64,000 nucleotides of DNA, taken from positions 1 to 64,000 of the forward strand of contig JABXIS010000026.1 in NCBI GenBank assembly GCA_013372975.1. The letters are read 5' to 3'. Positions 48,580-57,925 of this stretch are shown here, one piece after another (within the stretch, counting starts at the first letter, position 1; every line of letters begins with the position of its first letter). Source of the DNA: Alphaproteobacteria bacterium (GTDB lineage: Bacteria; Pseudomonadota; Alphaproteobacteria; Sphingomonadales; Kordiimonadaceae). Position numbers and translations under genes: made by a program. Below the pieces are notes generated by a model, which saw only the letters and a list, made by a program, of their open reading frames with translations, was not told the origin of the DNA and made no database searches.

Positions 48580-49887
48580 TTACCAGCTGCGCATCTTGTG
48601 GCCTTTGAGGGCGTAATACAGGATGAACAGATAACACGGCAGGCCGATCCAATAGGCAGGCTGCATCGCGCCCAGGCTGTGGGCGATTTTGCCAAGCGCC
48701 AGCGGCAGGATGGCACCGCCCGCAATGCCCATAATCAGTAGCGCAGACCCCTGTGCCGTGAATTTGCCAAGGCCTTCAAGCGCCATGGGCCACAGGGCTG
48801 GCCACACCAGCGCGTGCGCAAGGCCCATCAGCGCCACGAAGAGCACAGCATTGGGCACAGTGGGCACGCCTGTCCAGCCAATGAGGGCATCTGCGAGGCC
48901 CGTGGATTCCGTTGAGCTGAACACAATGCCCAGGATGCACAGTATGCCTGCGATGGCAGAACCCAGAAGCGCCTGTTGCTGGCTGATAAAGCGCGGAATG
49001 CAGGTTACGCCGATCAGGTAACCAATCACCATGCACACCATGGTATAGCTTGTCAGGCTGGCGAAGTTGGCCACGCCCAGGCCTTCACCGAAGAGGCCGA
49101 TGGTATCGCCTGCGATCACTTCCACGCCCACATAACCAAACAGGGCAATGGCGCCGAGGATAATCTGCGGGAACTGCAGGATGCTGGTTTTCTCGTCGCC
49201 GCCCTCGGTCACTTCTTCCTCGGGCTCGATATGCGGCAGGTTTGAAAATTTCACGAGGCCGATCAGCGCCGTCAGGCCTACGGCCATGTAAATGTATGGC
49301 ATGATGAGCTTGTCAGACAGCGCTTGTTTCTGCGCCTCGGTAACGATCTCGGATGCGTCGCCGATATCAGACAGCACAAGGGCCGTGAACACGATGGGGG
49401 CCACCACGCCCGCACCTTTGTTGATCAGGCCCATGATAGAAATGCGCATGGCGGCGCTTTCCTTCGGGCCCACCATCACAACATAGGGGTTGGATGCGGT
49501 TTGCAGGATCGTAAGGCCGGTGCCCAATACAAACAGCCCGATCAGGAAAAAGAGATAATAGCTGGTTTTGGCCGCTGGAATGAACAACAGCACACCCAAA
49601 ACCATGATTGCCAATCCCAGCGCCATGCCGTTCCTGTAGCCTGTTTTCTCGAGCACCTTGGCCATCGGCAGCGCCATCACCGTATAGGCGATATAGAAGG
49701 CGAAGGTGACAAACAGCGCCTGAAATTCGTTCAGATCACAGATGATCTTCAGGAACGGAATCAGCGAGCCATTCAGCCACGTCACAAACCCGAAGATGAA
49801 AAACAGCAGGCCGATGATGGCCATCGGTATCACGCTGCTGTGGCGTTCGCCCGCAGGCATTGTTGTATCCACCATTTTGTCCTCCAA
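48580..49887 (-). CDS. nagP: MFS sugar transporter, probable N-acetylglucosamine permease
   Basis: GLLFFIFGFVTWLNGSLIPFLKIICDLNEFQALFVTFAFYIAYTVMALPMAKVLEKTGYRNGMALGL; FucP/NagP-like; adjacent to nagA. Confidence 0.88.
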   Translation of the reverse strand: MEDKMVDTTMPAGERHSSVIPMAIIGLLFFIFGFVTWLNGSLIPFLKIICDLNEFQALFVTFAFYIAYTVMALPMAKVLEKTGYRNGMALGLAIMVLGVLLFIPAAKTSYYLFFLIGLFVLGTGLTILQTASNPYVVMVGPKESAAMRISIMGLINKGAGVVAPIVFTALVLSDIGDASEIVTEAQKQALSDKLIMPYIYMAVGLTALIGLVKFSNLPHIEPEEEVTEGGDEKTSILQFPQIILGAIALFGYVGVEVIAGDTIGLFGEGLGVANFASLTSYTMVCMVIGYLIGVTCIPRFISQQQALLGSAIAGILCILGIVFSSTESTGLADALIGWTGVPTVPNAVLFVALMGLAHALVWPALWPMALEGLGKFTAQGSALLIMGIAGGAILPLALGKIAHSLGAMQPAYWIGLPCYLFILYYALKGHKMRSW

Positions 49888-51048
49888 TTATCCCTCAAAT
49901 GCGATGCCGTCGTGGGCAACGCCGTTTGTCCAGACCTTCCGGGCCCGGTTTTTTGCATCCAGCAAAACATAGTCGGCCTTCAGGCCCGGCCGGATGTCCC
50001 CAATTTCATTCTCAAGCCCCAGGAAGCGGGCGGGGCTCATGCTTGCCATGCGCACGGCTGTGTCCAGCGGCACCCCCATCATGCTGACGGCGTTCCTGAC
50101 GGCTGCGGCCATATCCAGGTCTGACCCCGCGAGCGTGCCGTCGGGGCCTGTGGCCATGCCGTCCACCACCATGATGGCCTTGCCCTGCAGGATGAAATTC
50201 TTGTCCTTCGCACCCACACAGGGCATGGCGTCTGTCACAAGCATCATATGGTCTGCGCCCTTGGCATAGAGGGCTGCGCGCAGGCTTGCCGGGTGCACAT
50301 GGAAGCCATCAGCGATGATGCCCGCGAATGTGGTTCGGGTGTCGAGCGCCGCACCCACCACGCCCGGCGCCCGGCTGGTAAGCGGAGACATGGCATTGTG
50401 CAAATGGGTGAAGCCGGTGGCGCCAGCGCGGATGCAGTCCATCGCCGCTTCATAGGTGGCATTGGTGTGCCCAAGGCAGACACGCATCCCGCTGCCCGCC
50501 ATTCTGGCAACCATTTCTGGCGTGGCTTGCTCGGGCGCAACGGTTACCACCACAGCGCCATTCTTAAATCTTTCCAGCACCTCGATGAAGGCATCATCCA
50601 CGGCGCGAAACTTGGTTTCGTCGTGAATGCCTTTTTTCTCACGGCTCAGGCATGGCCCCTCAATATGGATGCCCGCAATTCCGGGCACGCCTTCCTTGAG
50701 GGCCTGATCTACCACAGCGATTGCTTTTCCCACGATAGCCAGATCATCACTGATCAGCGTGGGCAGCATGCTGGTGGTGCCGTAAGGGCGATGGGCTTCC
50801 GCGATGGTGCGTACGCCGTCAACCGTCAGGTCATCATTCAGGAGCGCGCCGCCGCCACCGTTTACCTGCACATCCACAAAGCCGGGCACCAGCTTGTGCC
50901 CCTTGATGTCGGTGGTGTGGTCGGCCTCAAAGCTTTCTCCGGCTTTCAGGATGGCAACCGTTTTGCCATCCTCGAACAAAAGCGTTGCGCCCTTGTGCCA
51001 GAAGCCCGAAACAAGAATATCGCCGCCTGTGAGCGCTGTGCGCATCAA
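49888..51048 (-). CDS. nagA: N-acetylglucosamine-6-phosphate deacetylase
   Basis: KLVPGFVDVQVNGGGGALLNDD...GIHIEGPCLSREKKGIHD...CLGHTNATYEAA...ATGFTHLHNAMSPL...LVTDAMPCVG. Confidence 0.93.
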   Translation of the reverse strand: MMRTALTGGDILVSGFWHKGATLLFEDGKTVAILKAGESFEADHTTDIKGHKLVPGFVDVQVNGGGGALLNDDLTVDGVRTIAEAHRPYGTTSMLPTLISDDLAIVGKAIAVVDQALKEGVPGIAGIHIEGPCLSREKKGIHDETKFRAVDDAFIEVLERFKNGAVVVTVAPEQATPEMVARMAGSGMRVCLGHTNATYEAAMDCIRAGATGFTHLHNAMSPLTSRAPGVVGAALDTRTTFAGIIADGFHVHPASLRAALYAKGADHMMLVTDAMPCVGAKDKNFILQGKAIMVVDGMATGPDGTLAGSDLDMAAAVRNAVSMMGVPLDTAVRMASMSPARFLGLENEIGDIRPGLKADYVLLDAKNRARKVWTNGVAHDGIAFEG

Positions 51049-52094
51049 ACTGTCTCCGTCACTTTATTCAGATGTGGGGGCTCGTCCGGGTGAAAACCGC
51101 GTGCCACCGACAGCGCGTTTGCCATGCGGTAGAAGCTCTGGATCATCAGGATGGGTTCCACAAACGGGTTGGCGTCTTTCACCACCGGTAGCTCGATGCC
51201 GCCTTTGAGGCCATCACCTGCTGTGATCACGCGGGCAAATCTGTCAGAGAAATCAGTTACCAGTTCCTGAACGCCGCCTCTGGTTTCGTCTTTTTGGCTG
51301 AATACCAGAACAGGGAAACCGGCATTCACAATGGCCATGGGGCCGTGTTTCACTTCTGCCGAGCTGTAGGCTTCTGCATGCAGGCCGCAGGTTTCCTTGA
51401 ATTTGAGCGCGGCTTCCTGCGCCACGCCAAAGCCGACACCGCGGCCGCATACGAAGAAGTTATTGGCTTCCAGGAGGGCGCGGGTCGCAGCGCCCCAGTC
51501 GCATGCCCATGCAGCAGACAGGTTAAGCGGCAGGGTTTCAAGGGCAGTCAGCAATTCTGCATCTTCTGTCCAGTGCGCCACCAGTTGCAGGATGGCCGCC
51601 AGACTGGCGATGTAGGTTTTGGTGGCTGCCACGCTTTTTTCGGGCCCGGCATGCAATGGCACAACCACATCCGCAATGGCCGCCAGCGGTGACGCTTCAA
51701 CATTCACAAGTGCTACTACAAGGGCGCCTGCGTCTTTCGCGGCGGTGGCTGTGCGTACCAGATCTGGGCTGGCACCAGACTGACTGATACCGATAAACAG
51801 CGTGCCCTCAAGCATCTGTGTGGCGTTATAGACCGAGCAAATAGACGGTGCCGCAGAGGAAACCAGAAGGCCCGCCTTTGTCTCGATCACATATTTGGCG
51901 TAGGTGGCCGCATGGTCCGAGCTGCCGCGCGCGCATGTAACAACCGCACGGGGTTTCACAGCGCGCAGTTTTTCGCCAAGGGCGCGCAGGATGGGCGCGT
52001 TGGCTTCAATCTGTTTGGCAACAACATTGGCGGCGCTTTCCGCCTCGGCGTGCATCAGGGTTTCTTCGGCCGTCAGGGCGATTGGGGCTGTCAT
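51045..52094 (-). CDS. SIS-domain glucosamine-6-phosphate deaminase (NagB-II type)
   Basis: MTAPIALTAEETLMHAEAESAANVV...ARGSSDHAATYAKYVIE...IGISQSGASPDLVRTATAAKDAGALVVAL; start placed at ATG 52094. Confidence 0.88.
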   Translation of the reverse strand: MTAPIALTAEETLMHAEAESAANVVAKQIEANAPILRALGEKLRAVKPRAVVTCARGSSDHAATYAKYVIETKAGLLVSSAAPSICSVYNATQMLEGTLFIGISQSGASPDLVRTATAAKDAGALVVALVNVEASPLAAIADVVVPLHAGPEKSVAATKTYIASLAAILQLVAHWTEDAELLTALETLPLNLSAAWACDWGAATRALLEANNFFVCGRGVGFGVAQEAALKFKETCGLHAEAYSSAEVKHGPMAIVNAGFPVLVFSQKDETRGGVQELVTDFSDRFARVITAGDGLKGGIELPVVKDANPFVEPILMIQSFYRMANALSVARGFHPDEPPHLNKVTETV

Positions 52095-52122
52095 GTCATA
52101 CTCCTCACTCATTTGGTCTGCC

Positions 52123-52857
52123 TCAGGCATGGAGTTCGGCGACAAAGTCATAGGCGTCGCCACGATAATAGGATTGGGTCAATTCAACGGTGGTGCCGTT
52201 AGCAAGGAAGCCCCGGCGTTCGATATAGAGCCCGGCGTCGCCAACATCGACACCCAGTCGGGCCGCCTGCTCGGTGTTGAACTTCACAGCGCGCAGGCGT
52301 TGCAGTGCGCGCACGGGGCGGTTGCCGGTAATTTCAAGCGCGGCATAAAGCGACCCTTCCACCGGCCCGGCGCCCGCAAGCGCAAACGAGGGGATGATGG
52401 ATGTCTCCAGCGCCATTGGCGTGTCGTCGGCATAGCGGATACGGGTAAATCTGTTCACTTTGGTCCCGGGGCCGAGGCCCAGGCTCAGGCTTTCCTCAGG
52501 GGTGATTATCCCGGCGGACCTGTCGATCCACTCGCTGCGGGCCTTCCAGCCGCGCCCCGCCATATCTTCAGTAAAGCTTGAAAGGCGTGAAAAGGGTTTC
52601 TCCACGCGGCCTGCAATGAAGGTGCCGGCGCCCTGCCTGCGGTCCAGCAGCCCGTTTTCCACGAGGCCGTCCAGCGCTTTCCTGACAGTGATTCGGGAAA
52701 TAGCCATATCGGCGGCGATTTCACGCTCTGCCGGAAGGGCGTCACCCTTCGGCAAGGCGCCATGTTCGATGGCGCGCTCAATGGCTTTGGATAGCTGCTG
52801 ATACTTTGGCAGGCTGCCCTTTTCGTCGAGTTTTCCGATCACATCAGAAAGCCGCAT
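52123..52857 (-). CDS. nagR: GntR/HutC-family regulator, probable NagR
   Basis: KYQQLSKAIERAIEHGALPKGDALPAEREIAADMAISRITVRKALDGLVENGLLDRRQGAGTFIAG plus UTRA domain; head of nag operon. Confidence 0.88.
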   Translation of the reverse strand: MRLSDVIGKLDEKGSLPKYQQLSKAIERAIEHGALPKGDALPAEREIAADMAISRITVRKALDGLVENGLLDRRQGAGTFIAGRVEKPFSRLSSFTEDMAGRGWKARSEWIDRSAGIITPEESLSLGLGPGTKVNRFTRIRYADDTPMALETSIIPSFALAGAGPVEGSLYAALEITGNRPVRALQRLRAVKFNTEQAARLGVDVGDAGLYIERRGFLANGTTVELTQSYYRGDAYDFVAELHA

Positions 52858-52904
52858 GGCCTATGTCCTTTCCCGGTTGGATAAGACCACTGTAGCATCA
52901 AAAT

Positions 52905-52939
52905 AATACCAATTAAATACCAAAATAGACCATAATGGT
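52905..52939. promoter_or_regulatory. Candidate NagR (HutC-type) operator region
   Basis: AATACC direct repeats at 52905 and 52916 (11-bp spacing) and inverted repeat ACCAT-A-ATGGT (52929-52939) in front of nagR. Confidence 0.5.
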
Positions 52940-53008
52940 ATGCATATATGATAAACTACTGAAAAATATTGAATAAAATTGACAAATCCAATCTGGGTTA
53001 AATGAAAT

Positions 53009-53024
53009 TTGACACCGCTGTCAA
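53009..53024. promoter_or_regulatory. LacI-type operator TTGACACCGCTGTCAA
   Basis: Near-palindrome 44 bp before zwf; identical (opposite orientation) to 33036-33051. Confidence 0.7.
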
Positions 53025-53067
53025 TTAGGCGTAGGGTCCGGGTCGAGTTATTTTTGGGAAGAAATCC

Positions 53068-54549
53068 ATGGCAGAAGTTTTCGATTTGGTCATTTTTGGT
53101 GGCGGCGGCGACCTTTCGCGTCGCAAGTTGCTGCCTGCCTTGTATTCTGGTTTTGTGGCGGGCCGTGTTGCCAAAGGCAGCCGTATTTTCCTGACCTCGC
53201 GGAAGGGGCTGGAGGGCTCATCCGAGGGGTGGTTGAAGGAGGTCTTCACTGAGACACCGCCTGCCTGCCCTGTTGAGAAGCAGGACCTTAAAGACTTCTC
53301 CGAAATGGTTTCGGTGATCGAGCTCGGCCTTGTGGAAGGTGGCGCTGATTGGGAGGCATTCCGCGACGCCCTCAAGACGGATGATCAAGATCGCCCGCTG
53401 GTTCATTTCCTTGCGATCCCGCCAAGCCTGTTCACGAGCACGTGTGAACTGTTGGGCGAATATGGCCTCAATAGTGGCCGCGCCCGCGTGGTGCTTGAAA
53501 AGCCACTGGGCAATGATCTGGAAAGCGCGCAGGCCATCAACGCTGATGTCGGGCGCTATTTCGAAGAAAAACAGACTTTCCGTATTGATCATTATCTGGG
53601 CAAGGAAGCGGTGCAGAACCTGCTGGCCCTTCGTTTCTCCAATATCTTGTTCGAAGAACTCTGGAGTGGCCGCACCATCGATCACATCCAGATTACGATT
53701 GCTGAAAACCAGGGCGTTCAGGGCCGAAAAGGCTTCTATGAAGGCACGGGTGCCATGCGCGATATGGTACAAAACCACCTGTTGCAGCTTTTGTGTCTTG
53801 TGGCGATGGAGCCGCCAGCCCGCCTTGAAGCAGACAGTATCCGCGAAGAGAAGCTGAAGGTTCTCAAATCCCTCAAGCCGCTTGAAGGTGCGGATATCGA
53901 CCGCAATGTGGTGCGGGCCCAGTATCAGGCTGGCGCCATGTTCGGCGAAGCCGTGCCATCCTATGTGGATGATGTGGAGCTGGATACACCTTCCAATACC
54001 GAAACATTTGTTGCGCTGAAGGCCCACATCGAGAACTGGCGCTGGGCCGGGGTGCCCTTCTATCTGCGCACGGGCAAACGCCTGCCGGACCGGTTCGCCG
54101 AGATTGTGATCCAGTTCAAGAATGTACCGCATTCACCGCACCCTGACTGGGGCCGCGGCCTGAACCCGAACCGTTTCATTATCCGCCTGCAGCCGGAAGA
54201 CCATCTGGCCCTTCGGATGATGGTGAAAAACCATGCGTCCAAGTCGGAAACACTGAAGGAAGTGGAGATGAATCTTGATGTGGCGGGTGATGATTCCACA
54301 CGTCTTGGCCCCTACCTACGCCTTATCCTTGATGCTGTGCGCGGTGATCAAAGCCTGTTCGTGCACCGCAAGGAAGTGGAATACGCATGGCGCTGGGTGG
54401 ACCGTATCATTGACCACTGGAACGCATCAGGTGAACCGCCGGAAAGCTATCAGGCTGGCACGTGGGGCCCCTATGAGGCCCATGACCTGATGACTCGGGA
54501 TCGCCGTGAATGGTTCCATGAAACCAGTGGCAAGCGGGCAGGGCGCTAG
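53068..54549 (+). CDS. zwf: Glucose-6-phosphate 1-dehydrogenase
   Basis: VIFGGGGDLSRRKLLPALY...EKPLGNDLESAQAIN...FRIDHYLGKEAVQNLLALRFSN. Confidence 0.96.
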   Translation: MAEVFDLVIFGGGGDLSRRKLLPALYSGFVAGRVAKGSRIFLTSRKGLEGSSEGWLKEVFTETPPACPVEKQDLKDFSEMVSVIELGLVEGGADWEAFRDALKTDDQDRPLVHFLAIPPSLFTSTCELLGEYGLNSGRARVVLEKPLGNDLESAQAINADVGRYFEEKQTFRIDHYLGKEAVQNLLALRFSNILFEELWSGRTIDHIQITIAENQGVQGRKGFYEGTGAMRDMVQNHLLQLLCLVAMEPPARLEADSIREEKLKVLKSLKPLEGADIDRNVVRAQYQAGAMFGEAVPSYVDDVELDTPSNTETFVALKAHIENWRWAGVPFYLRTGKRLPDRFAEIVIQFKNVPHSPHPDWGRGLNPNRFIIRLQPEDHLALRMMVKNHASKSETLKEVEMNLDVAGDDSTRLGPYLRLILDAVRGDQSLFVHRKEVEYAWRWVDRIIDHWNASGEPPESYQAGTWGPYEAHDLMTRDRREWFHETSGKRAGR

Positions 54550-54551
54550 GT

Positions 54552-55271
54552 GTGGAGGCGGCAGTGAAACACAAGGTTAGCTGGAAGCTGTTTGATGATC
54601 GCGCCCAAATGGTGGACGAACTGATGGAAGCCACATCAGAGGCCCTGATGCGCGGTATCAAGAAGCGCGGTGTGGCAAGCTGGGCAGTGTCGGGCGGATC
54701 CACGCCCAAACCGCTTTTCGAAGCCATGTCCGAAGCGGCGCTGGATTGGGAAAATATCCAGGTGGCACTGGTGGACGAACGCTGGGTCGATATCGGTCAC
54801 CCGCGGTCGAACGAGGCTTTCATGCTTACGTCTCTTGGCAAAAACAATGCCGCCGAAGCCATGTTTATTGGCATGAAAACCGAGCATGCTTCGCCTTTCG
54901 ATGCGGTGGCAGACGTAAACGCGCGGTACGCACAAGTGAAACAGCCGTTTGACAGCATCCTCTTGGGGCTGGGGTCCGACGGGCACACTGCCTCCTTCTT
55001 CCCGGATGCAGAAGGGCTGGAGGAAGCGCTGGATGTATCCGGCGATCAAACTTGTGTGGCGTTGACTGCCCACAAAAGTGAGGTCACCGGCGATGAAGTG
55101 GACCGCATGAGCCTGTCCGCTGCGGCAATTGCCAAGGCCCCCCATGTAGTTTTGATGATTACGGGCGAGGGCAAGAAGGCAGTGCTTGAGCGTGCGCTTG
55201 AAGTGGATCATCACCTGCCGATTGCGCGCCTCGCCGAAGATGTTGAAATAACAGTTTATTGGGCGCCCTGA
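54552..55271 (+). CDS. pgl: 6-phosphogluconolactonase
   Basis: ASWAVSGGSTPKPLFEAMSE...VALVDERWVDIGHPRSNEAFM...LLGLGSDGHTASFFPDAEGL. Confidence 0.94.
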   Translation: MEAAVKHKVSWKLFDDRAQMVDELMEATSEALMRGIKKRGVASWAVSGGSTPKPLFEAMSEAALDWENIQVALVDERWVDIGHPRSNEAFMLTSLGKNNAAEAMFIGMKTEHASPFDAVADVNARYAQVKQPFDSILLGLGSDGHTASFFPDAEGLEEALDVSGDQTCVALTAHKSEVTGDEVDRMSLSAAAIAKAPHVVLMITGEGKKAVLERALEVDHHLPIARLAEDVEITVYWAP

Positions 55272-55309
55272 TGTTGCGGGCGTCGGGCCTGTAGGGCCGG
55301 GAGCATAAA

Positions 55310-57109
55310 ATGACCCATCCAGTACTTGTCGATGTAACCGAGCGCATCAAGGCGCGGTCAAAAGACAGTCGCGCAAACTACGAAGCGCGCATCAAGGCCA
55401 TGCGCGAAGCGGGGCCAGCGCGTCCGCACCTTTCGTGCGGAAACCTGGCGCATGCGATTGCTGCCTGTTCCGAGGCGGAAAAAGCCAAGCTGATGCAAGA
55501 TGGCATGGTGAATATTGGCATTGTCAGTTCCTATAACGATATGCTCAGCGCCCATCAGCCCTATCATCTGAAGCTGGATGCGGTGAAAGAGGCCGTGATC
55601 GCAGCGGGTGGCGTGGCCCAGATGGCGGGCGGTGTGCCAGCCATGTGTGACGGCGTTACGCAAGGCCAGCCAGGCATGGAGCTGTCGCTCTTCAGCCGGG
55701 ATGTGATTGCGCAGGCAACCGGTATCGCCATGAGCCACAATGTGTTCGATGCGGGCCTTCTTTTTGGCGTGTGTGACAAGATCGTACCGGGCCTGTTGAT
55801 CGGGGCCTTGGCGTTTGGGCATCTGCCCTTTGTGTTTGTGCCCGCGGGGCCTATGCCGACGGGTATCTCCAACAGTGAAAAAGCCAAAGTGCGCCAGCAG
55901 TTTGCCACCGGTGAAGTGGGGCGCACGGAACTGCTGCAAAGCGAAAGCCGCGCTTACCACAGCCCCGGTACCTGCACCTTCTACGGCACCGCGAACACCA
56001 ACCAGATGATGCTTGAAATGATGGGACTGCAGCTTCCGGGCAGCAGCTTTGTCAATCCGGGTGACGGCCTTCGTGAGAGACTGGATGCCGCTGCGGCCAA
56101 ACGGGCTGTGAAGCTGGCAGAAGCCAAAAACGGCATCGGCCTTGCCGAGATGGTAACCGCAGAAGCCATCGTGAACGGCATCGTTGGCCTGTTGGCGACC
56201 GGTGGTTCCACCAACCATACGATCCATATTCTCGCGATCGCGGCTGCCGCGGGCTACCGCGTAACATGGCAGGATTTCTCGGACCTTTCAGCGGCAGTAC
56301 CGCTTCTGGCGCGCGTCTATCCAAATGGTACGGCCGATGTGAATGCCTTCCAGGACGCGGGCGGCACACCTTTCGTGATCAAGGAACTGCTGGCCGGTGA
56401 TCTGTTGCATGACGATGTTGAAACCATTGTCGGGCGCGGTTTGAAACCGTTTGGAGAAATGCCGGCGCTGGTAGAAAAACAGGCGGTTTGGCGCCTGTCC
56501 CCGGATGCGCCGGGTGATGACATGATCCTGCGTAAGATCGACAATCCTTTCCAGCAACACGGTGGGCTGACGCTGTTCAGCGGCACGCTCGGCGAAGCGG
56601 TGATGAAAACCTCCGCAGTGAAAGAAGAACATCAGTATGTCGAGGCACCTGCCGTGGTGTTCGAGGATCAGGATGATCTTCTCAAAGCCTACAAGGCGGG
56701 CGAACTTGAAAAAGATTTTGTGGCAGTGATCCGCTTTCAGGGGCCGAAGGCCAACGGCATGCCGGAACTGCACAAACTAACCCCATCCCTGGGTGTGTTG
56801 CAGGACAAGGGCTTCAAAGTGGCGCTTGTGACAGATGGGCGCATGTCGGGTGCGTCCGGCAAGGTGCCTGCAGCTATTCATGTGTCCCCCGAGGCGGCGG
56901 ATGGCGGTGCGATCGCTCGCGTGCGAAACGGTGACCTTGTTCGTGTAGACGCCAAAAAGGGTGAACTGCTCGTGCTGGTGGATGAAGCGGAATTCGCTGC
57001 CCGCCCGGCATCAAATGGCCCTGTGGTGCCGGATACGTTCGGGCGCAACCTGTTCACAGGTGTTCGTGGTATCGTAGGCCCAGCTGGTCAGGGCGGTTCC
57101 TTTATTTAA
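55310..57109 (+). CDS. edd: Phosphogluconate dehydratase
   Basis: [28 protein letters not shown]...[56 protein letters not shown]. Confidence 0.95.
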   Translation: MTHPVLVDVTERIKARSKDSRANYEARIKAMREAGPARPHLSCGNLAHAIAACSEAEKAKLMQDGMVNIGIVSSYNDMLSAHQPYHLKLDAVKEAVIAAGGVAQMAGGVPAMCDGVTQGQPGMELSLFSRDVIAQATGIAMSHNVFDAGLLFGVCDKIVPGLLIGALAFGHLPFVFVPAGPMPTGISNSEKAKVRQQFATGEVGRTELLQSESRAYHSPGTCTFYGTANTNQMMLEMMGLQLPGSSFVNPGDGLRERLDAAAAKRAVKLAEAKNGIGLAEMVTAEAIVNGIVGLLATGGSTNHTIHILAIAAAAGYRVTWQDFSDLSAAVPLLARVYPNGTADVNAFQDAGGTPFVIKELLAGDLLHDDVETIVGRGLKPFGEMPALVEKQAVWRLSPDAPGDDMILRKIDNPFQQHGGLTLFSGTLGEAVMKTSAVKEEHQYVEAPAVVFEDQDDLLKAYKAGELEKDFVAVIRFQGPKANGMPELHKLTPSLGVLQDKGFKVALVTDGRMSGASGKVPAAIHVSPEAADGGAIARVRNGDLVRVDAKKGELLVLVDEAEFAARPASNGPVVPDTFGRNLFTGVRGIVGPAGQGGSFI

Positions 57110-57127
57110 ATCCCCAAAGGGTGAAAT

Positions 57128-57754
57128 ATGACAGACGTTGTTAAAGTTCTTGAAGTCTCCCCGGTAATTCCGGTTCTTGCTTTTAAAAGCGCTGAAGAAG
57201 CGGTGGAGGTATGCCGTGTGCTTTTTGATGAGGGCCTGAAGGTGCTGGAAATCACGCTACGCCACGAAACGGCACTTGATGCCATCAAGGCTGTCTGTGC
57301 TGATCTGCCAAATGATGCCATCGTGGGTGCAGGCACGGTGATCACGCCGGAACTGGCGAAAGCGGCGATGGTAGCAGGTGCCGAATTTGGCGTCAGCCCT
57401 GGCCTGACGGAAGAACTGGCGAAAGCTGTAAAGGCACTTGATTGGGCCTTCCTGCCCGGTGTTGCAACCCTGTCTGAAGCCATGCAGGCGCGGGAGTGGG
57501 GTTTTAGTGCCCTGAAGTTTTTCCCGGCCTCCCTGTCAGGCGGGCCCGGATTCCTGAAAGCGGTAGGCAGTGTATTGCCTGACCTGACCTTCTGCCCAAC
57601 GGGTGGCATTTCTGCAGATACCGCCCCTGAATATCGGGCGCTCAAGAACGTCGCGACCGTGGGTGGCAGCTGGATTACACCGCGCGGGCGCGATGGCAAG
57701 ATCCATCTTGATGTGGTTCGGGAATTGGCGCGTACGGCGGTGAGCGCCCACTAG
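57128..57754 (+). CDS. eda: KDPG/KHG aldolase
   Basis: VIPVLAFKSAEEAVEVCRVLFDEGLKVLEITLRHETALDAIKAV...IVGAGTVITPELAKAAMVAGAEFGVSPGL...FFPASLSGGPGFLKAV. Confidence 0.95.
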   Translation: MTDVVKVLEVSPVIPVLAFKSAEEAVEVCRVLFDEGLKVLEITLRHETALDAIKAVCADLPNDAIVGAGTVITPELAKAAMVAGAEFGVSPGLTEELAKAVKALDWAFLPGVATLSEAMQAREWGFSALKFFPASLSGGPGFLKAVGSVLPDLTFCPTGGISADTAPEYRALKNVATVGGSWITPRGRDGKIHLDVVRELARTAVSAH

Positions 57755-57925
57755 AATTTTACTCTGTGCAACTCAGACAAGGCGGGATGGAAACATTCCG
57801 CCGTATTTTTATGCCCATGCCTATTGGCGTGCAGATGTTCATCTTGCCTTGACCACACGATCACATCGTCAGTAGTTTTCCTTGCACCCGTGGACCGATT
57901 GGGGAAGGCGAAGGGACAAGCGTAC

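Noticed and set aside
53218-56773. Minus-strand ORFs at 53218-54132, 55358-56227, 56288-56773
   Set aside because: Antisense to zwf and edd, whose products are unambiguous
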